From a virus, in IMG/VR virus record IMGVR_UViG_3300006903_000002, positions 1 through 64,000 of that record: 64,000 nucleotides of DNA, one strand, 5' to 3'. The position numbers were made by a program, and so were the translations under genes. Positions 34,612 to 44,253 of this stretch are shown here, one piece after another. Each line of letters starts with the position of its first letter. Within the stretch, counting starts at the first letter, position 1. The notes beneath the pieces were generated by a model. It made no database searches and was not told the origin of the DNA. It saw only the letters and a list, made by a program, of their open reading frames with translations.

Positions 34612-35595
34612 CTATTTTATGGTGATTTTCTTGCTCTTTGCGGAAGGTCGTTGATTGCGTTCTGCCAGTAGCTCAGGTATAACGGGTTGGTTCTGTTCGA
34701 GTGCAGATTGTATTGCTATGCGCTCCGCATCTTTTTGTTCAAGATATTTTTGAAACTTCTGTTTGAATTTCTCCCCTTGCGCTCGTGCAAGGAATTCACT
34801 GCTATTTGCGTCGTATCCCCCCGGCAGGTCTTGAGTAAACTGATATAGCTCATCGAAGTTTGGTCGTGCAATGCGGTCGGCAGTGTGTTGCAATTCGTGG
34901 CCTATAGTCGGTATATTCGCCAGTCTTGGATTTAATTGAACGTTAGAGAATTTCGTTGGGAAATCTTGTGACATAGGTTCAGAGGCACCAAACAACATAC
35001 GTCCCAATTGTCGTTGTTGTTCCTCTTCCATAAAATGAGTTGATGTGATATCATTGATATGACCAAAGAGGCGTGGGTATTTTTGTTGCGCGAAGCGCAG
35101 AGCTTCCATAACCATAGGCTTGAGGGGTTGATTCGGGATGCCAGTGGGCGTATTGCGTGAATGCATCATTTGGACCCCCTCATTCTGAAGGCGCTCAATC
35201 AAATCCGCTCCTCTCTGCTTCACCATCTTAATCAGTTCGGGTGGGACGCCTGCGACAGCGCCTAATGGGAGCGCGTGTGCAACAGGGCCAAGCAATTGAC
35301 TCACCAAATCAGCCGGTCCCAATTCGGCGTTCGGGTCGGTCGCACCCCCACTCACAAACGCGCCCACCTTGCCGAGAGGCGTCTCGGAGAAGGCATTCCA
35401 CTTCTCACGCTCCTTATCAGGGGTCATTCGAGTAGCTTGTCGAAGTGCAAGCATTGGGTCTTCCTGCGCATAGGGAGAAACATTGTTGTCGGAAGGGACG
35501 TAGCCCTCTACGAAACTGCTTGCGGGGGTGTTGATGGGGATTGTTTGTCCAGCCAGCGCCCGAGAAAGTGCATCCTTTTTATTGTCCTGTGGCAT
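34612..35595 (-). CDS. Virion protein with HExxH motif
   Basis: Protein of 327 aa from ATG 35595 (TTG 35613 possible). The N-terminus is Ala/Ser/Pro-rich. IGHELQHTADR is an HExxH zinc-protease-like site in the second half, followed by FLARAQGEKFKQKFQ. The position at the distal end of internal virion protein genes suggests an ejected protein or one with peptidase activity on the host wall or membrane. The role is inference. Confidence 0.6.
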   Translation of the reverse strand: MPQDNKKDALSRALAGQTIPINTPASSFVEGYVPSDNNVSPYAQEDPMLALRQATRMTPDKEREKWNAFSETPLGKVGAFVSGGATDPNAELGPADLVSQLLGPVAHALPLGAVAGVPPELIKMVKQRGADLIERLQNEGVQMMHSRNTPTGIPNQPLKPMVMEALRFAQQKYPRLFGHINDITSTHFMEEEQQRQLGRMLFGASEPMSQDFPTKFSNVQLNPRLANIPTIGHELQHTADRIARPNFDELYQFTQDLPGGYDANSSEFLARAQGEKFKQKFQKYLEQKDAERIAIQSALEQNQPVIPELLAERNQRPSAKSKKITIK

Positions 35596-35929
35596 TCCCT
35601 CTAATCTCCACAACCACGTTAGGTGCTTTAATTATCTTTCCATTGGATTGTGTAATCCATGCACTCACTTCATAATGCCCACTTAAAACATCCTTGTAGT
35701 ATGATTTCCACAAAATAGGGGCATTCTCACCATCCAACTGCTTCTCACTCGCATTGTCAATATCCCCTCCAACCATCTTAATCGTCAACAATCTATTGTC
35801 TTTGAGAGGGAATATGCGTACTTGAATGTCGATGTCACTTTTGACGATTGCAACTTGCGGATGCACACTTAGGATAATGGGGTTGGACGCGCTCAAAGCA
35901 GCGACTAAAAAGATTGCTAACAACTTCAT
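35579..35929 (-). CDS. Exported small protein
   Basis: Protein of 116 aa with a signal-like start (KLLAIFLVAALSAS). The mature part is strand-rich (VAIVKSDIDIQVRIF, YEVSAWI), an immunoglobulin-like composition. Possibly exposed on the virion or cell surface. Overlaps the next gene by 17 bases. Confidence 0.55.
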   Translation of the reverse strand: MKLLAIFLVAALSASNPIILSVHPQVAIVKSDIDIQVRIFPLKDNRLLTIKMVGGDIDNASEKQLDGENAPILWKSYYKDVLSGHYEVSAWITQSNGKIIKAPNVVVEIRGNATGQ

Positions 35930-37752
35930 TATTGTATTCCTAACGCTTGAAGCAATGCTTTCTTCTTTGTTTCAGGGTCCTCAATGTTGAGAGTGGCGTT
36001 AAGTGCGCGGCCTGCGCCTGCCAGCGGTCGCCCCATCGTATATAGACTTCCGCCCATGATGCGCTCCCCAAGAGGGGTAGTCAACAACCTCGTCAATCCG
36101 TAAATGCCTGCGGCAAGATATGGACTGTGCGTGGCGTATAGGGCTGCACCTGCGGGAGCGGCTTTCATCAACTGATTGCCGATGGCATTCCTGAAGGGTG
36201 CGGACTGACGATTTGACATGATTTGCGCGGCAATCTCAGGGCTAATTCCAAGTTGTTGCCACTGCTCTGGACTCATATTCGTTGGATTGATACCACGCTG
36301 GAGTCCCACGTCCCCCTGAATCTTCCTATTCAAGTCCGCAAGACCGGGAATTCTATCTTCGAGCGCGCGCTGCGCACCCCGCGCGACTGCCTCAACACCC
36401 CTTGCATTCACGGCAGGCACTTGGCCCGCCTGCTCCGCGCGGAAGGCGCGATTTGCCCTCGTTTGCGTCCCTGTCTTCAAATCGCTTGCTTCTTGGATTG
36501 TGAGAGGGTTCTCAACGACAATTCTTGGTGTCTGCACACCCTGCGTAATGGGGAGTCCATTGTTTCCAACTATGTTAGGGCCAACTTGTTGTTGCACTGT
36601 GCCTGCTGGAGTTACGTTAGAATGTTCTTCAATGAATTGTCGGATGAAGTCTTGGATGGAGCCACTTTCAGCCTGCGGGTGTGGAGCACCTTCTTGTGCT
36701 TCTTGAAGAATCTGTGGGCTACCCTTTCGAGCGATTTCACTCGGCAGGATGCCCCCTTTGCCTTGCGCCTGCGCATCTGCATACATCTTATCGCGTGCTG
36801 AAAGATTCCTATCCGCCACACGCCTCTGGCCGCTGGCAGTGAAGACGGGGAGAGAGCCTCTTCCTCCCTCCAACCCTTGCTGAAGACTCTGTTTGATGTC
36901 TTTCGTCTTAGTTAGGGAGTTGAGTCCTGCGCCTGCACTGTAGATTGCTGCTCCGGGGCGCTTAAACATCTGACCGGCAGTTTGTCCTCCTGCCTCCCAC
37001 AACCCCTGCAAACCGGCCTCCCGCAACATTTCGAGAGGGTCAATCTCTTTCTTGTTAACTGCTTGTTTTGCAATGTCTCCCGTCAATCCTCCTAGGCCCG
37101 CCGCTCCGATAAGCGCGTTGATGGCTGTCCCGATTGGCAATCCGCCCGTGAAGCGGCTCATGAGTGTGCTGCCTGCTATGCCTCCCATTGTAGGCCAATT
37201 CTCGGGGTTCTTTGCAGCACCTACAAGTTGTGAAGCGAATCCTTTTGTATTTTGTGGAAGGTTTTTCACGCTCCCCGCTACGTTAGAGGCTAATTCCTGT
37301 GCGCTCATAGCAGGACCTTCGATGGGTTCGTTGCTTGTTCCCATCTCTGCCGTCTGTGGGCCTAAAATACTATTTACATACTTCATAGTTTCGAGAGGCA
37401 GTCTGCCGCTTTGGACGGCACCTTCTCCCGCATTGTAGGCTGCGAGGGTCTTTCGCATGTCTCCTTTATACAGTCCACGAAGGTATTGGAGGTGCCTCAT
37501 GCCTGCTTCAATGTTCTGCGCCGGGTCGCTTGGGTCAAGGCCATATTGTCTCGCGGTTGCGGGCATCAATTGCATCAAGCCGGTTGCGCCCTTTGGACTC
37601 ACTGCGTCGGGATTTGCATTGCTCTCAAGATGCAACATCTTTAGCGCGATTTGTGGGTCAATGCCGAATTGAATTGCTGCTTCAGACACACTCTTCTTGT
37701 AGTCGGGCACTCCATTGTCGTTTAGAATGATATCTACTTTGCTTTGAGGCAT
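35929..37752 (-). CDS. Internal virion protein with lytic transglycosylase
   Basis: Protein of 607 aa. Residues 20-130 form an SLT domain: catalytic E43 in HLESNAN, GATGLMQLMPATA (56-68) and AYNAGEGAV. The rest is glycine- and alanine-rich with hydrophobic stretches (AGIYGLTRLL), as in ejected core proteins such as T7 gp16. It would enter the cell envelope with the DNA and open peptidoglycan. Stop and next start overlap by one base. Confidence 0.88.
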   Translation of the reverse strand: MPQSKVDIILNDNGVPDYKKSVSEAAIQFGIDPQIALKMLHLESNANPDAVSPKGATGLMQLMPATARQYGLDPSDPAQNIEAGMRHLQYLRGLYKGDMRKTLAAYNAGEGAVQSGRLPLETMKYVNSILGPQTAEMGTSNEPIEGPAMSAQELASNVAGSVKNLPQNTKGFASQLVGAAKNPENWPTMGGIAGSTLMSRFTGGLPIGTAINALIGAAGLGGLTGDIAKQAVNKKEIDPLEMLREAGLQGLWEAGGQTAGQMFKRPGAAIYSAGAGLNSLTKTKDIKQSLQQGLEGGRGSLPVFTASGQRRVADRNLSARDKMYADAQAQGKGGILPSEIARKGSPQILQEAQEGAPHPQAESGSIQDFIRQFIEEHSNVTPAGTVQQQVGPNIVGNNGLPITQGVQTPRIVVENPLTIQEASDLKTGTQTRANRAFRAEQAGQVPAVNARGVEAVARGAQRALEDRIPGLADLNRKIQGDVGLQRGINPTNMSPEQWQQLGISPEIAAQIMSNRQSAPFRNAIGNQLMKAAPAGAALYATHSPYLAAGIYGLTRLLTTPLGERIMGGSLYTMGRPLAGAGRALNATLNIEDPETKKKALLQALGIQ

Positions 37753-37753
37753 C

Positions 37754-38926
37754 TTACGGCTTCCTCTGACCAGTTACCTTATATATGATGTTTGCCCACT
37801 CCTGTGCACACTGCCGCGTCCTATCGTCCATCGTGATGCTACTCATTCCACTCTCATTATGGAAGTACGCACCGTCCCACTCAAACGCATAATGTCCTGC
37901 AAGTCGTCGTGCGAGTTGTGGGTCGTTAGAACGTCTTCCATCCTGCGAATAGGACGCGAAGCCGATTCCCTCATCCATTATGAGTGGCCCCCTCAGCCCG
38001 TAGGAGTTGTAGAGATATGTTGAAGATGCAACCGAGTCGTCCATCATCTTCGGCATATCTCTACGAGGATGAAATAGATTGAATCGACCTTCAGGCAGGA
38101 AACAAGCCTTATCCCCTGTTGCACTGCCTCTCGACCATAGGATGCCGTTTTGTGGGTCAGCAAACTCGCCGGGATTGAAGCCATTCTTGTCCCACTCATT
38201 CCCGCAAGACACAAGCACTACTTTTCCGCGTAGGATTTCGTTTACACGGTTCCATCTTACAATTCTGTCGTTCACGTTTGGAAGGAGTGTTTGACAATCC
38301 GCAAACACCTCCACTTGCGGGATGAAGCCTCTCTCATTTAGGAAGTCCACGAACGGACCCAACTGCGAAAGGTCGTCGTCTTGCGGATGCACCGTCCATT
38401 CGGCCATCAAAAACACTCTCCACACGTTGAAACCGATTTCGAGCGACTCTCTCAATAATGGGGTTAAATCCTCTCCATTGCGGAATCTCTCATACGAACG
38501 CATTTGGTCGGTGCCTACAAGAACAACTTGTCCACTTCCATCATAGAAGTGTCTCCCTTCAATCCTCAACTGTAGTCCGCTGTCGAGTGTGACGATTGTG
38601 AACCGCGCCTGCAAGTCGCTCCACGCAAACGACTCCCACGCATCATGAGGAAGAGATATAACATCGTCTGCTACAGTGCGCAAGTCCATCCGATTTGTTT
38701 GTGAATCACTTCTCCTACAACGATTGCAAAGAAGCTCTCCTTGCGGCATGCGGGATATGAAACGTCTATTCATGGTTTCGAGTGCAACGAACCCATCTCC
38801 GAGTTGCCACACCGTCAACGTCTCCCATGGACCAATAGCATCCCTATTGATGTTCACTACTCCCGCATCATTCCCCCCACCTTCCGCGCAGAGGTATTTA
38901 TTGTTCTGTTTGAGTGCTATCTTCAT
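37754..38926 (-). CDS. Virion-associated glycoside-hydrolase-like protein
   Basis: Protein of 390 aa. Residues 1-95 resemble a beta-trefoil or fascin-like domain (KIALKQNNKYLCAEGGG, FVALETMNRRFISRM) with a CNRCRR pair. From about 115 (QLRIEGRHFYDGSGQVVLVG) it resembles cellulase-type TIM-barrel glycosidases, with NVWRVFLMAEW, SCGNEW (a likely catalytic Glu) and IMDEG. It probably binds and cuts a host surface polysaccharide. Family assignment is by pattern. Confidence 0.7.
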   Translation of the reverse strand: MKIALKQNNKYLCAEGGGNDAGVVNINRDAIGPWETLTVWQLGDGFVALETMNRRFISRMPQGELLCNRCRRSDSQTNRMDLRTVADDVISLPHDAWESFAWSDLQARFTIVTLDSGLQLRIEGRHFYDGSGQVVLVGTDQMRSYERFRNGEDLTPLLRESLEIGFNVWRVFLMAEWTVHPQDDDLSQLGPFVDFLNERGFIPQVEVFADCQTLLPNVNDRIVRWNRVNEILRGKVVLVSCGNEWDKNGFNPGEFADPQNGILWSRGSATGDKACFLPEGRFNLFHPRRDMPKMMDDSVASSTYLYNSYGLRGPLIMDEGIGFASYSQDGRRSNDPQLARRLAGHYAFEWDGAYFHNESGMSSITMDDRTRQCAQEWANIIYKVTGQRKP

Positions 38927-40440
38927 TATTGTGGTTGTTGAAGTTGTTGAGGAAGCACATACGGCTCAACCATTGGTTGTGAAGCCATCTTGATGGCTTC
39001 AGGCAAAATCGTGTCCCGTAGGGTGCGAAGTCTGCTATATGTGTTGAGTGGAGATTGTCCTTGTCCCCAATTTGGCTGATGCTCGTTAAACTTCCCAAGA
39101 AGGTATTGGTAGCCTCGAACCCCCGGCATGATGGCTGCCATTCCCTCAAGGTTGGCGAAAGAGCTTGCTTGTGGGATGACGTGATATGGAGAGCCGAGAG
39201 TTGAATACACCGCACGGTCCTTAACAGCCTTCGCCATGTCCGCCGCTCCCGAATACTTCAACCCTTTCCCCATGATTTGTTGAAGGGTTGAGGGAATTGC
39301 TTCCGGCTTCCCAATCATCGCTTCCTGCTTGTTGTATTCCTGCTCAATGCCCGGATACAATTGCTCCATCGCAATGATGGCCTTATCGTAGCCTGCCTTC
39401 GCAAGGGCACCCTGCTCAGCAGCGCGTTGTTGCATCTGACCGGGAGTCACGCCCCGCGCTTCCATCTGCCCAATTGTGCTTGATTTTGCCTGTTCATATT
39501 TGTCTTGTGGAGCACTGCCGGGTGGCGGCATCACATCACTCGCCTTTACACCCCCGCCAAGCAACTGGCCAATCATGTCAATGGCTGTTGCGCCCCCAAA
39601 ACGTTGCAATACGTTTGGGTCGCTCAAATTACCAGACTGTGCAGGAGTTGGAGATGGGATTTTGTTCATCGACAACGGACTTGCTGCACCTGTTGCTACT
39701 AAATTGAATTGTCCGCTTGGCCCTTTCTTCCACACAGCCGGACCATTTGGGGTTTGATAAGTTGCCCCTTCCTGACGTTGTGCAAGAGGAGGCAAAGGCA
39801 CAGCAGAAGGTGAACCACCCGTAGGCGCTCCTTGTGTGGGTGGTTGTGAGATTTGGCTGAGGAACTTTTGCAGGAATCCCGGCTCACTCAACAGCCTGTT
39901 TCTAATGTTCGCTGTTGTGAGTCCTGCTTGCTCAGTAGCAAGCTTCAATTGACGGTCGGGGTTGATTGGGATGCCTGTTTGCGGATATACTCCTGCCGCC
40001 TGCGCCATCTGCTCCGTCGAAGGCATAGAAAATGGCTTTGTAGCTGCCCCCTCAAGACCTTGCGGAAGCCCTTTTTGTCCTTGCATCTCCGCTATCTTCG
40101 CACGAGGGGTTTGAATGTCGATTGCCTGCGGAGTAGGAATGTTAAGTTGTTTCGCAAGGGCTACTCCCTGTGGGACATTGGCCCAATCAGGGTTCAGCTT
40201 CGTCATCACATCAAATGCCTCTTGAAGCGGCTTCTGCTTCAATTCAGGCATCTCAATTCCCCACTTCTCAGCCGCACGCTTCTCCGCAGAACCACGAAGT
40301 TCTATCTCTTGTTGCAGAAGTGCCATCTCAAGCGCCTGCTTCTGCTTCTCAAGCTGAAACTTCTGCTGCGCCTGCATATTTGGGACAATGCTGCTGAATG
40401 CCTGCCCGAGGCCGACGCCTGCTGCTGGACCAAACGCCAT
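38926..40440 (-). CDS. Internal virion protein (putative)
   Basis: Protein of 504 aa. Starts AFGPAAGVGLGQAFSS, then a long Gln/Glu/Lys helical region (QQKFQLEKQKQALEMALLQQ) and Pro/Gly/Gln-rich linkers. This composition and the position between tail hydrolase and S74 genes fit internal core or ejection proteins. No enzyme motif. Confidence 0.6.
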   Translation of the reverse strand: MAFGPAAGVGLGQAFSSIVPNMQAQQKFQLEKQKQALEMALLQQEIELRGSAEKRAAEKWGIEMPELKQKPLQEAFDVMTKLNPDWANVPQGVALAKQLNIPTPQAIDIQTPRAKIAEMQGQKGLPQGLEGAATKPFSMPSTEQMAQAAGVYPQTGIPINPDRQLKLATEQAGLTTANIRNRLLSEPGFLQKFLSQISQPPTQGAPTGGSPSAVPLPPLAQRQEGATYQTPNGPAVWKKGPSGQFNLVATGAASPLSMNKIPSPTPAQSGNLSDPNVLQRFGGATAIDMIGQLLGGGVKASDVMPPPGSAPQDKYEQAKSSTIGQMEARGVTPGQMQQRAAEQGALAKAGYDKAIIAMEQLYPGIEQEYNKQEAMIGKPEAIPSTLQQIMGKGLKYSGAADMAKAVKDRAVYSTLGSPYHVIPQASSFANLEGMAAIMPGVRGYQYLLGKFNEHQPNWGQGQSPLNTYSRLRTLRDTILPEAIKMASQPMVEPYVLPQQLQQPQ

Positions 40441-41561
40441 TATTCAAGACCTTCCTTCTCAACTGCCAACAGTACTCCCATCACATCAACGAGTGCAAGG
40501 GTCTTCCCATCCCCAACTCCGAAGATACGTTGAAAGTCCTCTGCCATAGGACCAATGTGGCGCACCGAATCACCCTTGTAGTTCCACTCATACAACGGCA
40601 GAGACTTCAACTTCTGTGTCATCGGTTTGAGTGGAGTGATGTTCTCCTTTATCTGTTTGCTGCTTGCCGCCATCGCAATGTATGGTGCGGCTGTTCCAAT
40701 CGCTGCAAGGACTGCTCCCCACTTGCTTCCCGAATTACCTTTCTGACTTTGTTTTAGGGCCATTTGAAGGGCCGCGTTTGCAGTATTCTCATACTGCGCC
40801 CGCCTTTGTTGTGCCGCTGGCATATTACTGCTGTAAAGGTCCTTCATGGCATTCAAGGCATTTGTGCGCTGTTCCTCCGGTTGACCTTCATACAATTTGT
40901 TCATGTCGAATGGTTGTGTCCAAGGGTCAACGTTGATGTTGCGCGCTTGTTGTGTCTTCTGTGCTTCGATGATGGCGTTTGGACTGTAGAATTGATTCGC
41001 AGCCGCTTTGATGCCACTCAAGTCGATGCCTCCTCCTGCTGACGGCCTTCCCATGTAGGGGGCTACTTCTGAAGGGGGAGTGATTTGTCCCATTTCGTTT
41101 GAGTTGCCCGCCACACCATTTGCAAGTGCTCGCGCGAGGGCCATTTTCGCATACGGAATAATGTCGCTGCCGGGAGGGTTGGCGTTCAAAACTGCCTGCG
41201 CACCTTGTTGTGCTAAACCCTCTTGACTTTGTTGATTGCCCGCAACGTTTGCACTCCCCTGAAGCCCCTGTTGATTCTGGAGGAGTTGTGTTTGTCCTTG
41301 GCCTTGAAGGTATTGCCCTAACCCCGTAAGTCCTGCGCCAATGGCATTACCATAAAGCTGTCCCTTTGAGGAATTGCTTAAATCCTGTATCTGTGGGTTG
41401 ATTCCAAGTCCGTAATTGAATGGATTTTGAGTCTCATATGGGGATGGACGAGGAGTCAATTGTCCCAAATCCCTAGAAGAGGCTGCTCCATTCGGGTTAT
41501 AGGGGGACGACATTCGTGGTGCGAATGGATTGTTCTGTGGGTCGAAAGGATTTCCTGCCAT
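40440..41561 (-). CDS. Virion protein with S74 autoprocessing domain
   Basis: Protein of 373 aa. The last 74 residues, starting SSKQIKENI at 300, match the intramolecular chaperone/peptidase S74 domain: serine before K-x2-K-E-N-I, then LPLYEW and a late G-P-M-A-E-D. Such domains trimerise tail spikes and then cut themselves off at the serine. The upstream part is Gln/Asn/Ala-rich and not a typical fibre, which is odd for an S74 carrier. Confidence 0.75.
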   Translation of the reverse strand: MAGNPFDPQNNPFAPRMSSPYNPNGAASSRDLGQLTPRPSPYETQNPFNYGLGINPQIQDLSNSSKGQLYGNAIGAGLTGLGQYLQGQGQTQLLQNQQGLQGSANVAGNQQSQEGLAQQGAQAVLNANPPGSDIIPYAKMALARALANGVAGNSNEMGQITPPSEVAPYMGRPSAGGGIDLSGIKAAANQFYSPNAIIEAQKTQQARNINVDPWTQPFDMNKLYEGQPEEQRTNALNAMKDLYSSNMPAAQQRRAQYENTANAALQMALKQSQKGNSGSKWGAVLAAIGTAAPYIAMAASSKQIKENITPLKPMTQKLKSLPLYEWNYKGDSVRHIGPMAEDFQRIFGVGDGKTLALVDVMGVLLAVEKEGLE

Positions 41562-41562
41562 A

Positions 41563-42849
41563 TTACATTCCTAGCGCGCGGAGTAATGCATTCATTTGTG
41601 TGTTGCTTTGGTTTGCGTTCAAGTTTGCGTAATTGAATCCGAGGTTGTTGAGGAATTGATTCTGATTCTGACCAAGTTGATTGTAGTTGAATCCGAGGTT
41701 GGCGCTCTCAAGTGCACGTTGGAGTGCGAATTGGGTCGCAGCATTTTGTGATTGCACGCCTGCTTGATTCAACCCCTCCTGCGCCATTTCAGTCCCAAAC
41801 CCAGTCCTATACTGTTCTAGCCCGCGCCCCAATTGCCCACTCATCACATTTTCACTCATCCCAAGAGCATTCAAGATATCTTGGTAATTAGTTCTAGCCG
41901 CTGCTACGTCAATGTCTCTATAACCACCCAACAGGTTTTGCTGCGTCTGATTCCCTATGTTCTGAATGTTTGCCATCTCCCCACCGGAACCAAGCATATT
42001 TTGGTTCGCTGCAAGTTGATGAATATTCTGCTGTTGCCCTTTTTGCATCGTAAGAGCTTGGTCATGGAGTTGACCTTGCATCTGTGCGATGACTTCGGGA
42101 CTTAGACTACCGGATTGAAGTGCCTTCTGTAGGGCCGCATTTTGTGTGCCCTCCAACTGTGAGAAGTCCCTCGGCTGGTATCTTGTGAGTGTTCCCGGCT
42201 TATATGTAGCGAAGTCTGTGGTTGGAAGGTTGAAAGGTAATTGCGCGGGTCCATACAAATTAGAATTGAATTGGAATCCACCACCAAATTGTGTTTGTGG
42301 GGCTGAGTCGTTGCCTCCCTGATACCAAAAAGCTGTATTGGGTGAGTCCTCCGCACCGAGGACCTTGAACTTACTTCCATTTAAGCTTAGTTCGTTGTTG
42401 GACGGCGTATTTCCATACATATAACGTCCAACATCATAGCCGCCTGATTTGAGTGCGTCTGCAAGCGGACCAATCCCTTCACTTGCAGGGTGGGTTTGCT
42501 GCCAGTTGCGAATGAATTCCCTTGGGTCGCCCGGAGATGTGTGTTTGATAACATCTCCACTCAAGTCAGCCCCCTCCATTGGAGGTTGATTCAGTTGTCG
42601 CCTAAATGCCGGGTCGAGCGGTGGAAAAGTTGGAGGGGTTGTTTCGGGAGGACGATAACCCCCTCCACCAACATTCCTTACGCCGCCGCCCTCATTTTGT
42701 GGTCCGCCTTGGTTGTCAGGAGGTTGGAAGGGGTCCCCTCCTTGTGGTCCCCCCTCACGTTCCGGGGATGCCGCTCTTGGTGCCCTCACCCTCGGCACAC
42801 CAACATTCTGCTCGTCAGAGGGTTGACCAAATTTATCGAATGCAGCCAT
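41563..42849 (-). CDS. Gln/Asn/Gly-rich virion protein
   Basis: Protein of 428 aa. N-terminal 80 residues are Pro/Gly-rich and disordered-looking. The C-terminal third has repeating units around LGFNYNQLGQNQNQ and NNLGFNYANLN and many heptad-like Gln/Asn stretches, suggesting long helices in a virion core or tail. No catalytic motif. Confidence 0.6.
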   Translation of the reverse strand: MAAFDKFGQPSDEQNVGVPRVRAPRAASPEREGGPQGGDPFQPPDNQGGPQNEGGGVRNVGGGGYRPPETTPPTFPPLDPAFRRQLNQPPMEGADLSGDVIKHTSPGDPREFIRNWQQTHPASEGIGPLADALKSGGYDVGRYMYGNTPSNNELSLNGSKFKVLGAEDSPNTAFWYQGGNDSAPQTQFGGGFQFNSNLYGPAQLPFNLPTTDFATYKPGTLTRYQPRDFSQLEGTQNAALQKALQSGSLSPEVIAQMQGQLHDQALTMQKGQQQNIHQLAANQNMLGSGGEMANIQNIGNQTQQNLLGGYRDIDVAAARTNYQDILNALGMSENVMSGQLGRGLEQYRTGFGTEMAQEGLNQAGVQSQNAATQFALQRALESANLGFNYNQLGQNQNQFLNNLGFNYANLNANQSNTQMNALLRALGM

Positions 42850-43128
42850 TTACGCTCCTGTCGGCAATTTCTCAATTTCTTTCTTAAACAACCGATATGC
42901 AAGCTCAACTGCGAGACGTGCAATACTTTCTGGCACACCCTTCGATACGAGCGCCTGAACTACATATTCTCTCTTCTGACTATTGTCAGTGAATCTTGTA
43001 GCCGCAACTCTTACTAGCGCAAGGGCGGATTGCAATAATTCGTTCGTCAGCCCGCTTTCCTTCGCAGCGTTGAATGCCTGAGACAATAGATTCTTGAAAA
43101 AGTTTCCAATCTTACTGAAAATGCTCAT
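42850..43128 (-). CDS. Small helical protein, holin-like
   Basis: Protein of 92 aa directly downstream of the endolysin gene. Amphipathic helices (SKIGNFFKNLLSQAFNAA, YVVQALVSKGVPESIARLAVELA). The K-R-E-Y-V...G-V pattern is reminiscent of LLH-type phage holins, but a strong TM segment is missing. May be a lysis accessory or structural protein. Confidence 0.45.
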   Translation of the reverse strand: MSIFSKIGNFFKNLLSQAFNAAKESGLTNELLQSALALVRVAATRFTDNSQKREYVVQALVSKGVPESIARLAVELAYRLFKKEIEKLPTGA

Positions 43129-43626
43129 TTAATTTACTCCTAAAAACGAAAAGATACGATTTAACCATCCAACTAAGAACACCAACTGACTCGGGTCCCT
43201 CTTGCAAATGCGTGCACACATGAGAATGCGGCTCTTGACGATAGCTGCATTCAAGGCGACTAGATTAGATGCTTCAACTGCTTGGATTGTTTTCGGGCCA
43301 ATGATGCCATCCGCTTCAATATGAAGGATGTTTTGAAGGTTTTGGATGGCTAGTTGTGGGCCACTCATAACCCCAAAATCAATCATATTAGATTGTAGCA
43401 CGGAATTGGGAAGTTTGTCAAACCCCGGACCCTTCACATAACGTGCCTCATAGATGTCCTGCGCTTCACGAAGGGACAAATTGATGATGTCGTCATCTGT
43501 GACGGGCACATTCCTAAACCACGAAAGGGTGCCCTTTGTGATGCCATACTTTGTAATGCCTCCCTTGTCGGCAGGGTTGTTCACTAACCCACCTTCCCGA
43601 CTAACGATATCGTCTATCTCACTCAT
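43129..43626 (-). CDS. Endolysin, GH108-type
   Basis: Protein of 165 aa from ATG 43626. The N-terminus VSREGGLVNNPADKGGITKYGIT is the GH108 lysozyme signature with catalytic E11. The middle (NMIDFGVMSGPQLAIQNLQ) and C-terminal part (IEADGIIGPKTIQAVE) form a type-3 peptidoglycan-binding repeat. It cuts the host wall at lysis. Its start overlaps the stop of the membrane gene upstream, forming a lysis cassette. Confidence 0.88.
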   Translation of the reverse strand: MSEIDDIVSREGGLVNNPADKGGITKYGITKGTLSWFRNVPVTDDDIINLSLREAQDIYEARYVKGPGFDKLPNSVLQSNMIDFGVMSGPQLAIQNLQNILHIEADGIIGPKTIQAVEASNLVALNAAIVKSRILMCARICKRDPSQLVFLVGWLNRIFSFLGVN

Positions 43627-44030
43627 TATTTTTCCGCAGTTAAATAGTTTGCATAGACGCTTAGGAAGTGACAAACAGCGGCAACAACCGCAGGAGCTTG
43701 GTCGGCAACCAAAAAGGGAATAGGACGTATTACACCATCAGCAAACGACCCACTAAACATTGCCATCAGCGCCCCAATCGCACTCACGGTTAGAAGGAGT
43801 TGTTGAGGAATCAATAGGATTGCTCCTACAATTCGCGGAGCGGCGAGAGCGACGACGGCGAGAAGAGCAGACAGCAGATATAATATGCCTACAACCGGAG
43901 CACTCGACATATGCATTTGCGTCATCGCGTGGATGGCGGTGATGTTGAGAGGGGAATTGGATGAGAGCAGCATTATCCCCCAAACCCAATGTAAAATGAT
44001 TGCATACCAAATCATCCATATACTACGCAT
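43626..44030 (-). CDS. Multi-pass membrane protein (holin candidate)
   Basis: Protein of 134 aa from ATG 44030. Four hydrophobic segments (YAIILHWVWGIMLL, PVVGILYLLSALLAVVAL, ILLIPQQLLLTVSAIGAL, VVAAVCHFLSVYA) with short loops. Directly upstream of the endolysin with overlapping stop and start, so holin or antiholin is likely. Confidence 0.6.
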   Translation of the reverse strand: MRSIWMIWYAIILHWVWGIMLLSSNSPLNITAIHAMTQMHMSSAPVVGILYLLSALLAVVALAAPRIVGAILLIPQQLLLTVSAIGALMAMFSGSFADGVIRPIPFLVADQAPAVVAAVCHFLSVYANYLTAEK

Positions 44031-44238
44031 GACTTCTCCCGTTCGCATCCAACTTATTCTCAATCCTCACAAGGCGGGCAGTTATTTCCTCATGCCTCTC
44101 ATCAAGATGCTTCTCCCTTTCTTCAGTGAGTTTTTCCTGTGCATTGACGCGACCTTCGATACGAACTGCCCACACCACTGCGCCAACAAACGTAACTCCC
44201 AACGTAAGAAGAAATCCCGGCTCTAACATCAATAACAT
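44023..44238 (-). CDS. Membrane-anchored coiled coil (XhlA/spanin-like)
   Basis: Protein of 71 aa. N-terminal TM (LLTLGVTFVGAVVWAV) followed by a charged coiled coil (EKLTEEREKHLDERHEEITARL). This layout is like XhlA-type lysis accessories or i-spanins. It overlaps the putative holin by 8 bases. Confidence 0.6.
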   Translation of the reverse strand: MLLMLEPGFLLTLGVTFVGAVVWAVRIEGRVNAQEKLTEEREKHLDERHEEITARLVRIENKLDANGRSHA

Positions 44239-44253
44239 TCCTCATCATTCATT

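Noticed and set aside
39853-40533. 226-residue plus-strand frame
   Set aside because: It is the antisense shadow of a Gln/Ala-rich virion gene; Leu/Arg/Cys-rich composition and no ribosome site.
41600-41720. Short tandem DNA repeats that could suggest a CRISPR-like array
   Set aside because: They encode the LGFNYNQ protein repeats and have no regular spacer structure.
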